From positions 1-34,315 of the forward strand of contig JAQTTT010000003.1 in assembly GCA_028710615.1 (NCBI GenBank): 34,315 nucleotides of DNA, given 5' to 3'. Each line of letters opens with the position of its first letter. The first letter of the stretch is position 1. The DNA is from Candidatus Nanoarchaeia archaeon (GTDB taxonomy: Archaea > Nanobdellota > Nanobdellia > Tiddalikarchaeales > Tiddalikarchaeaceae). The notes under the pieces are model-generated. The model was given only the letters and a program-made list of their open reading frames with translations. It did not search any database and had not been told where the DNA came from. A program made the translations under genes and the position numbers. Of the stretch, positions 8,574-16,711 are shown one piece after another.

Positions 8574-8582
8574 TTAAATAAT

Positions 8583-9368
8583 ATGGATAATGTTAAAGTA
8601 GTTATTTTTGCCGGAGGAGCGGGAACCAGGCTAAGGGAAGAAACTGAGTATCGGCCTAAACCAATGGTAACTATTGGCGGAATGCCAATATTATTGCACA
8701 TTATGAAAATTTATTCTCATTATGGTTTTAATGATTTTGTCATTGCATTGGGGTATAAGGGGGATATGATAAAAAAATATTTTTTGGATTATCTTGAATT
8801 GAATAATGATATTGAAGTTAATTTAAAAACAAAAGAAGTTAGGTTTTTGACGGATTTAAAAGAAAATTTGAAGGTGACTTTGGTTGATACGGGCTTGGAT
8901 ACCATGACTGGTGGAAGGCTGAAAAAGCTTCAAAAATATGTTGGGGACAGCACGTTCATGGTTACTTATGGGGATGGGGTTGCGAATATTAATCTGAGAA
9001 AATTATATGATTATCATAAAACTCATGGAAAAATTGCAACAATTACAGGGGTTAGGCCTTCTTCAAGGTTTGGAGAATTAAACATTGAAAAAAACATTGT
9101 CATGGATTTCAGGGAAAAGCCCCAGATTTCAGGAAGCTATATTAACGGAGGCTTCTTTGTTTTTGAGCCCGAATTTTTCAATTATTTAAATGATGATGAG
9201 TCATTGATACTTGAAAGGGAGCCTTTGGAAAAAGTGGCAGAAGATAAAAATTTAATGATATTCAAGCATGACGGATTTTGGAAATGCATGGACACTTATA
9301 AGGATTTTTTGGATTTAAACAGAATAATGTCAGAATCTGCGCCATGGATAAAGGATTTGGAGGATTAA
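8583..9368 (+). CDS. rfbF: Glucose-1-phosphate cytidylyltransferase
   Basis: Makes CDP-glucose from CTP and glucose 1-phosphate, the entry step to CDP-6-deoxy- and 3,6-dideoxyhexoses. The 261 residues match the family length (about 257). Seen: the nucleotidyltransferase signature FAGGAGTRL (9-17) with the pyrophosphorylase lysine in YRPKPMVTIGG (23-33), a YGDGV metal-binding Asp motif, then the family-typical ITGVRPSSRFGELNI, INGGFFVFEPEFF and FWKCMDTYKD. These distinguish it from RmlA and GalU. It sits 4 nt before rfbG, the order found in bacterial O-antigen clusters, which supports the pathway assignment. Confidence 0.95.
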   Translation: MDNVKVVIFAGGAGTRLREETEYRPKPMVTIGGMPILLHIMKIYSHYGFNDFVIALGYKGDMIKKYFLDYLELNNDIEVNLKTKEVRFLTDLKENLKVTLVDTGLDTMTGGRLKKLQKYVGDSTFMVTYGDGVANINLRKLYDYHKTHGKIATITGVRPSSRFGELNIEKNIVMDFREKPQISGSYINGGFFVFEPEFFNYLNDDESLILEREPLEKVAEDKNLMIFKHDGFWKCMDTYKDFLDLNRIMSESAPWIKDLED

Positions 9369-9372
9369 ATCC

Positions 9373-10446
9373 ATGGATGATTTAAAGGAGTTTTATAATA
9401 ATAAAACAGTTTTAATTACTGGGCACACAGGATTTAAAGGCTCTTGGATGACTTTATGGCTGGTTGAATTAGGGGCAAAGGTTATTGGCTACTCCATTGA
9501 TTCTTCATCTGAAAAAGGCTTGTTTAATCTGTCCGGGTTAAAAGACAAAATTATTGATATCAGGGGGGATATAAGGGATTTAAATAAATTAAAAGAAGTT
9601 TTTGCCAATTATAATCCTGAAATCGTTTTTCATTTGGCAGCTCAATCCCTTGTGAGAAAATCTTATGATGAGCCGATTCATACATTTGAAACAAACATTA
9701 TTGGCACTGCAAACATGCTTGAAGCAATAAAGCACTGCAAAAATGTTAAATCTGCAGTTTTAATAACTTCAGACAAGTGCTATAAAAATAAAAACCATGT
9801 TTGGGGATACAGGGAAAATGATGAATTGGGGGGCGATGACCCTTATAGCGCAAGCAAAGCATGCTCAGAAATGATTATATCTTGCTGCAAAGATTCTTTT
9901 TTTAAAGATTCAAAAACAAACATTGTGTCAGTGAGGGCTGGAAACGTTATTGGCGGAGGGGATTGGGCAGAGGACAGGATAATCCCGGATTGCGTCAGAT
10001 TTTTAGAAAAAGGCGAAAAAATAATTGTAAGAAACCCTGATTCCACTCGGCCTTGGCAGCACGTTCTTGAGCCACTGCAAGGGTATCTGCTTCTTGCGCA
10101 TTCTTTATACAATGACTCCTCATTTTCAGGAGCATGGAATTTTGGACCAAGCAAAAACAATATAATTACAGTAAAAGAATTGGTTGACAGATTTTTGAAT
10201 TGCTGGGGAACAGGCTCTTGGGCCCATAATGGCACAGAACATGAGAAAAAGCATGAAATGAAGCTGTTAAGCCTTGATTCAAGCAAAGCTCATTTTATGC
10301 TGGGATGGAAGCCAATATTAACCTTTGATGAGACAATTGATTTCATTGTTGATTGGTATAAGAATTATAAAAAAGAAGATGCCTATGCTCTTGCTTTAAG
10401 CCAGATCAAAAAATTCAATGAGTTAAAAGAGCAAAGAATAAAATGA
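9373..10446 (+). CDS. rfbG: CDP-glucose 4,6-dehydratase
   Basis: NAD-dependent SDR that converts CDP-glucose to CDP-4-keto-6-deoxyglucose. The 357-residue protein has the Rossmann motif ITGHTGFKGSW (15-25), the active-site sequence TSDKCY (132-137) with the Asp-Lys pair typical of CDP-glucose dehydratases, and Tyr158-x3-Lys162 in DPYSASK. RAGNVIGGGDWAEDRIIPD and RPWQHVLEPLQGYL are highly characteristic of RfbG. Its end overlaps the next gene by 4 nt (ATGA). Its product is the substrate for the RfbH homologue encoded at 12780-14072. Confidence 0.96.
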   Translation: MDDLKEFYNNKTVLITGHTGFKGSWMTLWLVELGAKVIGYSIDSSSEKGLFNLSGLKDKIIDIRGDIRDLNKLKEVFANYNPEIVFHLAAQSLVRKSYDEPIHTFETNIIGTANMLEAIKHCKNVKSAVLITSDKCYKNKNHVWGYRENDELGGDDPYSASKACSEMIISCCKDSFFKDSKTNIVSVRAGNVIGGGDWAEDRIIPDCVRFLEKGEKIIVRNPDSTRPWQHVLEPLQGYLLLAHSLYNDSSFSGAWNFGPSKNNIITVKELVDRFLNCWGTGSWAHNGTEHEKKHEMKLLSLDSSKAHFMLGWKPILTFDETIDFIVDWYKNYKKEDAYALALSQIKKFNELKEQRIK

Positions 10447-11336
10447 AAAAAATATTGATTTGCGGAATTGGAGGGCAATTAGGGTTATCATTGAAGAATA
10501 TTTTTTCAAAAGACAATAAATACCAAATTCATGGAATTGATTTAAATCCAGATGGTTCATCAAACATGCATTCTTGCGATATAGCCAATAAAAAAGATTT
10601 GTCGAATATTTTTAAAAAAATAAGCCCTGATATTGTGATAAATGCGGCTGCATTGGTTAATGCTGAAATTTGCGAAGAAAAAAAGGATTTGACATACAGC
10701 ATCAATTATTTGGGTAATAAAAACATTCTTGAGCTTTCAAAAAAATATTCAAGCGATTTTGTTTTCATATCATCTTATTATGTTTTTGATGGAACAAAAA
10801 AAGAATATTATGAAACCAGCACTCCAACGCCAATAAATTATTATGGAATAATGAAATTATTGGCAGAGCAGGATTCATTAAGCTATGAAAAAACATTGGT
10901 AATACGGCCTGGAAAAATATTCAGCCTTGGATATGATTTGCGCAATTTTATTGCAAGAACGCAGCAATCCCTTGCAAGAAATGAAAAAATAAAGGCAATA
11001 AATGACCAATTTAACAACCCAATTCATGCGGATTTCTTGTCAGATTCAATAAAGCAATTGATAGAAAAAGGAGAAAAAGGCATTTATAATGTTGCAGGAA
11101 AAGATTATGTAAGCAATTTTGAATTTGCAAAGCTATTTGCAAAACATTTTAATTTTAATGAATCTTTGATTGATTCCATAAAAACAGATGAAACAAATCA
11201 AATTGCCCAAAGGCCGAAAAATGTTGAATTAAAGCTTGATAAGCTGGAAAAAGCAGGCATTAAAGCGCATTCGCTTGAAAAAATGTTTGAACACATGGAA
11301 TCAATTTTTAGCAAAAACCAGCTCTTTAAGGTATGA
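10443..11336 (+). CDS. RmlD-like SDR, probable CDP-4-keto-deoxyhexose reductase
   Basis: Short-chain reductase of 297 residues of the RmlD/NAD-epimerase type. It shows ICGIGGQLG (6-14) as the nucleotide-binding turn, NAAALVN (67-73), SSYYVFDG (110-117) and the catalytic Tyr134-x3-Lys138 in YYGIMK. RmlD enzymes reduce a 4-keto group of dTDP sugars, but this gene overlaps rfbG by 4 nt and no rmlABC genes are present, so reduction of a CDP-4-keto sugar is the better inference: either CDP-4-keto-6-deoxyglucose directly or the 3,6-dideoxy product (a paratose/abequose synthase role). Its last 36 bp are also coding on the opposite strand, for the end of a radical SAM gene. Confidence 0.82.
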   Translation: MKKILICGIGGQLGLSLKNIFSKDNKYQIHGIDLNPDGSSNMHSCDIANKKDLSNIFKKISPDIVINAAALVNAEICEEKKDLTYSINYLGNKNILELSKKYSSDFVFISSYYVFDGTKKEYYETSTPTPINYYGIMKLLAEQDSLSYEKTLVIRPGKIFSLGYDLRNFIARTQQSLARNEKIKAINDQFNNPIHADFLSDSIKQLIEKGEKGIYNVAGKDYVSNFEFAKLFAKHFNFNESLIDSIKTDETNQIAQRPKNVELKLDKLEKAGIKAHSLEKMFEHMESIFSKNQLFKV

Positions 11337-12725
11337 TTTTGCCATGCTTAAAAAATATTTCACTTCATCAAAGGATTTTATTTTCTTTATTTGATTCCAA
11401 ACATATTTTGGAGATTTATAATAATTTTTTAAAACACTGCTTTGCAATTTTATCATTTCATCAGAAGTCATGTAATTCAATTTTTCATATCTTTTCAGGT
11501 TTCCAAACAAGCTGAATTGAGACCAGTCAGGATTTTTTGGCAATAATTTGCTTTTAATCAAAATGTCATAAATTTCTGTTCCAGGAAAAGGGCAAAGAAT
11601 GCTAAACGCAAGAAAATCAGGCATTAATTCATGCATTAATTTTATGGATTTTTCAACATCTTCAATTTTTTCATCAGGATGAGAGCCAATCATAAAAGTG
11701 CATTCAACAAAGCGAATTCCCGCTTTTTTTGCATTTTTCACTGCATTCTTCACATCTTTAATCCTGATATTCTTTTTTATTTTTTTGAGTATTTTTGGGC
11801 TTCCGCTTTCAACGCCAAAAGATATTTTTTTGCATCCTGATTCCGCCATCATTTTCAATAATTTTAAATTAACAGTATTTACCCTGGAGTTGCAATTCCA
11901 AGACAATTTTTTTTCTTTGAAAAATTCGCATAATTTTATCACCAAAGGCCTGTTTATCGTAAAAGTGTCATCTTCTATTGAAATATGATTTATATTAAAT
12001 TTTTCAATGTTTTCCTCGATTTCTTTTTTTATATTTTCAAAACTTCTGAACCGCAACGTGCCTTTGTAATTAACATGCCCAGCGCAAAATATGCATTTAT
12101 TTGGGCAACCCCTGCTGGTTAATATTTCAATTATTTTATTATTTTTCCTGGAAAAACCTCGTGTAACATGGTGCTTTGAATATAATTCCATGTCAATTAA
12201 ATCCCTGTTTGGAAAAGGTATTGAATCCAAATCCTTAATCAATTCCCTTTTTTTATTTATTATAATGCCATTTTTTTCCCTAAAAGCAATGCCAGGGATA
12301 TTATGCATTTTTTTCCCTTTTTTTATAAAATCAACAAGCTCAACAACAGTTTCCTCCCCTTCCCCATGAACCAAAAAATCCAAATTTTTTATTTCTTTCA
12401 TGGTTTCAAAAGGCAAAGCAGAAGCATGGCAGCCCCCAAGAACAGTTATTATTTTTTTATTTTTATCTTTTATAATGTCAATTGTTTCCCCTGCATTATA
12501 AATTGATGAAGTCATAGAAGTCAAACCCGCAATTTGAGGCTTGAATTTTTTAATAATTTTTAGCAATTCTTTTTTAGGCATGACATTCAAATCAATCATC
12601 TTAACTTCATTGTTCGCCTTAATCAGTGAAGAAGCAATGTATCCAAGATTTATTGGATATTGCAATGACAGAAATTCCTTGTTAACAGCTTTTGTTGCTT
12701 CTGGCTGTATTAGCAAAATTTTCAT
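11301..12725 (-). CDS. B12-binding domain radical SAM protein
   Basis: 474 residues. The N-terminal Rossmann-like cobalamin-binding domain (about 1-135) includes LGGCHASALPFE (96-107) and VHGEGEETVVEL (119-130); no DxHxxG motif is seen, so cobalamin would bind base-off without a His ligand, as in many class B enzymes. The radical SAM core follows, with Cys207, Cys211 and Cys214 in SRGCPNKCIFC, which bind the 4Fe-4S cluster. SIEDDTFTINRP and FGVESGSPKILKKI are typical of this superfamily (P-methylase/BchE-like annotations). Likely chemistry is methylation of an unactivated carbon or a ring rearrangement; the substrate is unknown. The gene overlaps the SDR gene by 36 bp tail to tail and is divergent from rfbH. 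Confidence 0.87.
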   Translation of the reverse strand: MKILLIQPEATKAVNKEFLSLQYPINLGYIASSLIKANNEVKMIDLNVMPKKELLKIIKKFKPQIAGLTSMTSSIYNAGETIDIIKDKNKKIITVLGGCHASALPFETMKEIKNLDFLVHGEGEETVVELVDFIKKGKKMHNIPGIAFREKNGIIINKKRELIKDLDSIPFPNRDLIDMELYSKHHVTRGFSRKNNKIIEILTSRGCPNKCIFCAGHVNYKGTLRFRSFENIKKEIEENIEKFNINHISIEDDTFTINRPLVIKLCEFFKEKKLSWNCNSRVNTVNLKLLKMMAESGCKKISFGVESGSPKILKKIKKNIRIKDVKNAVKNAKKAGIRFVECTFMIGSHPDEKIEDVEKSIKLMHELMPDFLAFSILCPFPGTEIYDILIKSKLLPKNPDWSQFSLFGNLKRYEKLNYMTSDEMIKLQSSVLKNYYKSPKYVWNQIKKIKSFDEVKYFLSMAKSYLKELVFAKN

Positions 12726-12742
12726 AATTAAGCTAATAAAGT

Positions 12743-12753
12743 AAAATTTTTAA
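12743..12753. promoter_or_regulatory. Shared A/T box between radical SAM gene and rfbH
   Basis: AAAATTTTTAA is the only TATA-like element in the 54-nt spacer. It lies about 30 nt before the ATG at 12780 and about 23 nt before the minus-strand ATG at 12725. Confidence 0.45.
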
Positions 12754-12779
12754 CTCTTTTTATTGTATATTATTCAGTA

Positions 12780-14072
12780 ATGAACAACAAAAACATAATT
12801 GATTTTATTGAAAAAAACGCTTTTTTTCAAAGCAATGAATTTATTCCGGGAAAAACGCAAATAAAGATTTCAGGCAAAATTTATGACCAAAATGAATTGC
12901 TTTTAGGGATACAATCAATTATTAATGGCTGGTGGACTGAAGGGGAATTCAATAAAATGTTTATATCCAAATTTTCTTCTTTTTTGGGAATCAAGCACGT
13001 TTTGCCCGTTAATTCAGGTTCTTCAGCAAATCTTCTTGCTTTTGCAGCATTAACATCTCCCCTGCTAAAAGAAAAAAGGATAAAAAAAGGGGATGAAGTC
13101 ATAACTGTTGCGTCATGCTTTCCCACAACAGTGAATCCAATATTATTATATGGATGCATTCCAGTATTTGTGGATGTCAATTTAGAGACTTATAATGCTG
13201 ATTGCGATTTAATTGAAAATGCGATAACGCAAAAAACAAAAGCAATATTCTTAGCCCACACATTGGGAAATCCGATTAATCTGGACAAAATTCAAAAAAT
13301 TTGCAAAAAATATGATTTATGGCTGATTGAAGATTGCTGCGATGCTTTAGGCTCTGAATATGGAGGCAAAAAAGTTGGAACTTTTGGAGACATTGGCACA
13401 TTCAGCTTTTATCCTGCGCACCACATTACTGCTGGAGAAGGAGGAGCAGCAGCTACAAATAATGATTTGTTAAATAAGATAATGAAATCAATCAGGGATT
13501 GGGGAAGGGATTGTTTTTGCGAAACAGGGCATGACAATACCTGCCAAAGCAGATTTTGCCAAAAGCACGGAGAATTGCCGCAAGGATATGACCATAAATA
13601 TGTTTATTCCAATATGGGTTTTAATTTAAAATGGACGGATTTTCAGGCAAGCATTGCATGCGCACAAATGGATAAACTGGATTTTTTTATCAAAAAAAGA
13701 AAAGAAAATTTTAATTTACTGCATAAAGGATTAAAAAAATTTGAAAAGCATTTAATTCTTCCAAAGGAAGAGAATAATTCAAATCCCTCATGGTTTGGCT
13801 TCCTGCTCACTGTAAAACCTCCAATCAATAGGAATGATTTAATAGAGCATTTGGAAAATAGCAAAATTTCAACAAGGCTGTTATTTGCAGGCAATGTGAC
13901 AAAGCAGCCGTATTTCAAGGATTTAAAATATAGAATATGCGGAAATTTAAAAAACACGGACATAATCATGAATTCAAGCTTTTGGATAGGGGTATATCCA
14001 GGAATAACACCTGAAATGATAGATTATATTTTGATGAAATTTGAGGATTTTTTTAAAAAATCAGAGAAATAA
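12780..14072 (+). CDS. rfbH: CDP-4-keto-6-deoxyglucose 3-dehydratase (E1, PMP and [2Fe-2S] dependent)
   Basis: Removes the 3-hydroxyl from CDP-4-keto-6-deoxyglucose, the committing step to 3,6-dideoxyhexoses. The 430-residue protein has the aminotransferase (DegT) fold: NSGSSANLLA (78-87), the pyridine-binding Asp185 in IEDCCDALGSEY, and FSFYPAHHITAGEGG (208-222), where His214 takes the place of the PLP lysine as in the E1 dehydratases. The iron-sulfur ligands fit the published E1 spacing C-X57-C-X1-C-X7-C exactly: Cys187, Cys245, Cys247, Cys255. GELPQGYDHKYVYSNMGFNL also fits the family. It needs a flavin/iron-sulfur reductase (E3), which is not encoded here. It is monocistronic, separate from rfbFG. 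Confidence 0.95.
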   Translation: MNNKNIIDFIEKNAFFQSNEFIPGKTQIKISGKIYDQNELLLGIQSIINGWWTEGEFNKMFISKFSSFLGIKHVLPVNSGSSANLLAFAALTSPLLKEKRIKKGDEVITVASCFPTTVNPILLYGCIPVFVDVNLETYNADCDLIENAITQKTKAIFLAHTLGNPINLDKIQKICKKYDLWLIEDCCDALGSEYGGKKVGTFGDIGTFSFYPAHHITAGEGGAAATNNDLLNKIMKSIRDWGRDCFCETGHDNTCQSRFCQKHGELPQGYDHKYVYSNMGFNLKWTDFQASIACAQMDKLDFFIKKRKENFNLLHKGLKKFEKHLILPKEENNSNPSWFGFLLTVKPPINRNDLIEHLENSKISTRLLFAGNVTKQPYFKDLKYRICGNLKNTDIIMNSSFWIGVYPGITPEMIDYILMKFEDFFKKSEK

Positions 14073-14136
14073 AAAAATATTGCATCGGCATTTAAGAATA
14101 TAATGCAAAATAGACCAAAAAATACGCCCATAATGA

Positions 14137-14144
14137 TTTTAAAT
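14137..14144 (+). promoter_or_regulatory. TATA box of the GT2-methyltransferase operon
   Basis: TTTTAAAT centred about 27 nt before the ATG at 14167. The rest of the 94-nt spacer holds nothing else convincing. Confidence 0.5.
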
Positions 14145-14166
14145 CAATAAAGCATTTTAATATTAC

Positions 14167-14838
14167 ATGGTAGATATTATTGTTCCAACACTCAATGAGT
14201 CAGAAAGCATTTTGGAATTCTTTAAAACATTAAAAAAAGAGCTTAAAAGCACTGATTTCAGGGTAATACTTATTGATGATTCAGCGGATAATACCAGCAA
14301 AATAGCAAAAAGTTTTTGCAAAAAAAACAAAATTAAAATAAAGGCAATTAACCGGAAAAAAGCCAAAGGGAAAGGGAGCGCAATTAATAGGGGATTAAAG
14401 GAATTAAATTCTGAGGAGGCAGTCATTATTGATGCAGACATGGAGTATCATCCAAAATATATTTTGCCAATGATAAAAATGCTGAAAAAAAATGATTTGA
14501 TTTTGTCTGTGCGAAAAAGAAAAGACCCTGTTTACAGGAAATTTTTGGGATATTTTTTCAAGCAATTAGTGAAGCTGTTATTCGGATTTAACTTTGACAC
14601 ACAGTCTGGATTAAAAGCATTTAAGGCAAAATCATTAAAAAATCTTGATTTAAAATCAAAAAATTGGGTGTGGGACATAGAATTTATCAATCATTTTTTT
14701 AAAAATAATCTGAAAATAGGTTTTTACGAGATAGAGTATAATACCAGGAAAAAAGGCAAAAGCAAGATAAAAATAAGCAGTTCTTGTGGAATGCTTAAGG
14801 ATTTGATTAAATTAAAAATGCTTAATTTTTTAAAATAA
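14167..14838 (+). CDS. GT2 glycosyltransferase, dolichyl-phosphate mannose synthase-like
   Basis: A 223-residue soluble GT-A domain of the DPM1 class, which charges polyprenyl phosphate with mannose or glucose for use by GT-C enzymes outside the membrane. Visible: IIVPTLNESESI (4-15), LIDDSADNTS (35-44), RKKAKGKGSAINRGL (63-77) and the metal-binding Asp89-Ala-Asp91 in IIDADMEYHPKYI. The C-terminal FDTQSGLKAFK resembles the DxxSGF(R/K) region of these synthases. A YfhO-type GT-C candidate that could use such a donor is encoded at 16712-19015. It is followed 19 nt later by a methyltransferase gene, probably in the same transcript. Confidence 0.86.
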   Translation: MVDIIVPTLNESESILEFFKTLKKELKSTDFRVILIDDSADNTSKIAKSFCKKNKIKIKAINRKKAKGKGSAINRGLKELNSEEAVIIDADMEYHPKYILPMIKMLKKNDLILSVRKRKDPVYRKFLGYFFKQLVKLLFGFNFDTQSGLKAFKAKSLKNLDLKSKNWVWDIEFINHFFKNNLKIGFYEIEYNTRKKGKSKIKISSSCGMLKDLIKLKMLNFLK

Positions 14839-14857
14839 CTTAATTTATAATAATTCA

Positions 14858-15571
14858 ATGGACATAAAGGATTTAAACAAGGGCATAAAATCAGATGATG
14901 ATTCTTTTTATTTCAGGGCAAAAAATGAATTAATAATTCAGCAGGTTTCAAAAATAAACAATAAAAATTTGAAAATATTGATAGTGGGCAATGGGCCTTC
15001 GCAAAACCTTAAAAATTTAAAAAAATATGGGCACGTCTATGCAACTGACATAAACCAAAAAGCTTTGGATTTGATTCCGAGCAACATTTTTTTTAAAAAA
15101 ATGAAACTTGACATAAGCAGCGAGGCAAAATTTAAAAAAAATTATTTTGATGTGATTATTGCTTGCGATGTTTTGGAGCACATTACAAATGATAAAAAAG
15201 CGGTTTTCAATATTTGCAATATCTTGAAAAAAAATGGAGTTGTTTTTTGCACAGTTCCAGCATTCCAGTTTTTATTCAGCGCCCACGATTCTGCTTTGGG
15301 GCATAAAAGGAGATATTCAAAAAACACTTTAAAAAAATTATTTGATGATTTTAAAATAAAGAAATTGAGCTATTGGAATTTTTTAATGTTTGTTCCAATA
15401 GCCATTAAAAGAGCATTAAGCAAAAATTCAGCATCAAAAATTGATGATTTGTCAAAGGTTCCTCCAATAATCAACAAAATACTGTATTTTTTTCTTAAAA
15501 TTGAAAATTTTTTAATCAATTTTGTGGATTTTCCTTTTGGATTATCATTGTTTTTAATTGCAAAAAAATGA
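14858..15571 (+). CDS. Class I SAM-dependent methyltransferase
   Basis: A 237-residue protein with the Methyltransf_11/23-like core: a glycine motif LIVGNGPSQN (41-50), acidic residue after strand 2 in YATDINQKAL (61-70), and post-motif ACDVLEHI (102-109). AHDSALGHKRRYSK (142-155) is characteristic of a subgroup common in polysaccharide clusters. The C-terminal 60 residues are hydrophobic and could contact a membrane or lipid-linked substrate. The role is inferred as methylation of a glycan or lipid carrier from its neighbours, not shown by sequence. Its TGA forms the loop of a perfect palindrome shared with the convergent GT4 gene. Confidence 0.82.
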   Translation: MDIKDLNKGIKSDDDSFYFRAKNELIIQQVSKINNKNLKILIVGNGPSQNLKNLKKYGHVYATDINQKALDLIPSNIFFKKMKLDISSEAKFKKNYFDVIIACDVLEHITNDKKAVFNICNILKKNGVVFCTVPAFQFLFSAHDSALGHKRRYSKNTLKKLFDDFKIKKLSYWNFLMFVPIAIKRALSKNSASKIDDLSKVPPIINKILYFFLKIENFLINFVDFPFGLSLFLIAKK

Positions 15572-15582
15572 TTTTTTTGCAA
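15558..15582. terminator. Perfect bidirectional palindromic terminator with stop codon in the loop
   Basis: Arms TTGCAAAAAAA (15558-15568) and TTTTTTTGCAA (15572-15582) are perfect 11-bp reverse complements. The 3-nt loop is the TGA stop of the methyltransferase gene. It lies immediately after the stop of the convergent GT4 gene and presents a T7 tract on both strands. Confidence 0.65.
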
Positions 15583-15584
15583 GA

Positions 15585-16649
15585 TTACTTCAGCAGCTTC
15601 AAATACAATTTTTTATATTTTTCATAAACAGCGTCCCAGCTGAAATTTTTAACCCATTTAATGCCATTAATTGATAATTTTTTGCAAAAAGCCTTATTCT
15701 TATGCAATTTAACTATTTTTTCAATAAATTCCGTCTCATTTCCCTGCTCAAAATATTGGCAAACATTTCCTCCAGCTTCGCGTATTGCAGGCTGGTCAGA
15801 GGCAATTACCGGAACCCCGCAAGCCATTGATTCCAATATTATCAACCCAAAACCTTCAGACATGAATGTGGGAAAAACAACCAAATCGCTTTCAGCAATT
15901 TTTTTGGAATACTCGCTGTTTGAAAGATTTGTAAAATATTTTATTCCGCTCTTTTTCAAAGAATCATAATAGTTTTTGTCGCTTATGTGACCAATAATTC
16001 TCAGCTCGCATTTATCTTTGATTTTATCAGGCAATTTATCAAAGCATTTTATTGTGAAATCCTGCCCTTTTTCAGGGCTAATTCTTGAAATATTGCTTAT
16101 TATGAATTTTTTATTTTTTTTATTTTTAATGGGCTTAAATTCATTTAAGTTTATTCCTCCAGGTATTACGACTATTTTTGCAGTAACTCCCATTTTAACC
16201 AAATCTTTTTTTGTATTATTGCTTATGGTTGTTAATATTGATGCCTTGTTTGCCTGCCAAACCACCAGTTTAGCCATTAATTTATTAATCCAATTTTGAT
16301 GCCTAACGCTTTCATAAATGAAATGTCCAACATGGTGAATTGTTAATATAAACGGCTTTTTGGTTAATCTTAAGCATTCAATATTGGTTGCGTGAATCAA
16401 ATCGCAGTTAAAAACGCTTTTTAAGCTCATATTTTTCATATAATAAAAATAATTTAAAATCTTATTTTTAGTTTTTAATCTTTTGAAAATGGATGAATTT
16501 TTTGGAAAAACTGAATTATCAGAATAACTGCTTATTATTCTGCAATCAAAATCCTTTTTTGCCCTTTTTATAATTTCATAAAAAACCTTTTCAGCGCCGC
16601 CAGGGCTGTCAAGAAAGTAGTTTCTTGACACAAAATTTATTTTTTTCAT
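15585..16649 (-). CDS. GT4 glycosyltransferase
   Basis: Retaining GT-B glycosyltransferase of 354 residues. The N-terminal domain has SPGGAEKVFYEI (15-26), the glycine-rich acceptor-side loop, and LTIHHVGHF. The C-terminal domain starts near 175-190 with ISNISRISPEKGQ, a linker sequence common to GT4 enzymes, and ends with the EX7E donor motif: Glu265 and Glu273 in SEGFGLIILESMACGVPVIA. The donor sugar cannot be read. It is transcribed alone from a divergent promoter shared with the YfhO-like gene, and converges on the methyltransferase gene with a common palindromic terminator. Confidence 0.9.
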   Translation of the reverse strand: MKKINFVSRNYFLDSPGGAEKVFYEIIKRAKKDFDCRIISSYSDNSVFPKNSSIFKRLKTKNKILNYFYYMKNMSLKSVFNCDLIHATNIECLRLTKKPFILTIHHVGHFIYESVRHQNWINKLMAKLVVWQANKASILTTISNNTKKDLVKMGVTAKIVVIPGGINLNEFKPIKNKKNKKFIISNISRISPEKGQDFTIKCFDKLPDKIKDKCELRIIGHISDKNYYDSLKKSGIKYFTNLSNSEYSKKIAESDLVVFPTFMSEGFGLIILESMACGVPVIASDQPAIREAGGNVCQYFEQGNETEFIEKIVKLHKNKAFCKKLSINGIKWVKNFSWDAVYEKYKKLYLKLLK

Positions 16650-16668
16650 ATTTTTATTAATTTCTTAA

Positions 16669-16678
16669 TATTTAAATA
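16669..16678 (-). promoter_or_regulatory. TATA box of GT4 gene (16649)
   Basis: Perfect palindrome TATTTAAATA, centred about 25 nt before the minus-strand ATG at 16649. Confidence 0.6.
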
Positions 16679-16680
16679 AT

Positions 16681-16690
16681 TATATAAATA
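16681..16690 (+). promoter_or_regulatory. TATA box of YfhO-like gene
   Basis: TATATAAATA, centred about 27 nt before the ATG at 16712 and only 2 bp from the box of the divergent GT4 gene, so the two promoters probably compete for factor binding. Confidence 0.6.
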
Positions 16691-16711
16691 ATAGTCTGTT
16701 TTTTTATTTAG

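Noticed and set aside
10443-11336. dTDP-rhamnose pathway gene (RmlD proper)
   Set aside because: The protein is RmlD-like, but no rmlA, rmlB or rmlC companion is seen and the gene overlaps rfbG, so a CDP-sugar substrate is more likely.
14080-14108. Hairpin after rfbH (TTGCAT/ATGCAA arms)
   Set aside because: Only a 6-bp stem with a 17-nt loop and no following T-tract; expected by chance in A/T-rich sequence.
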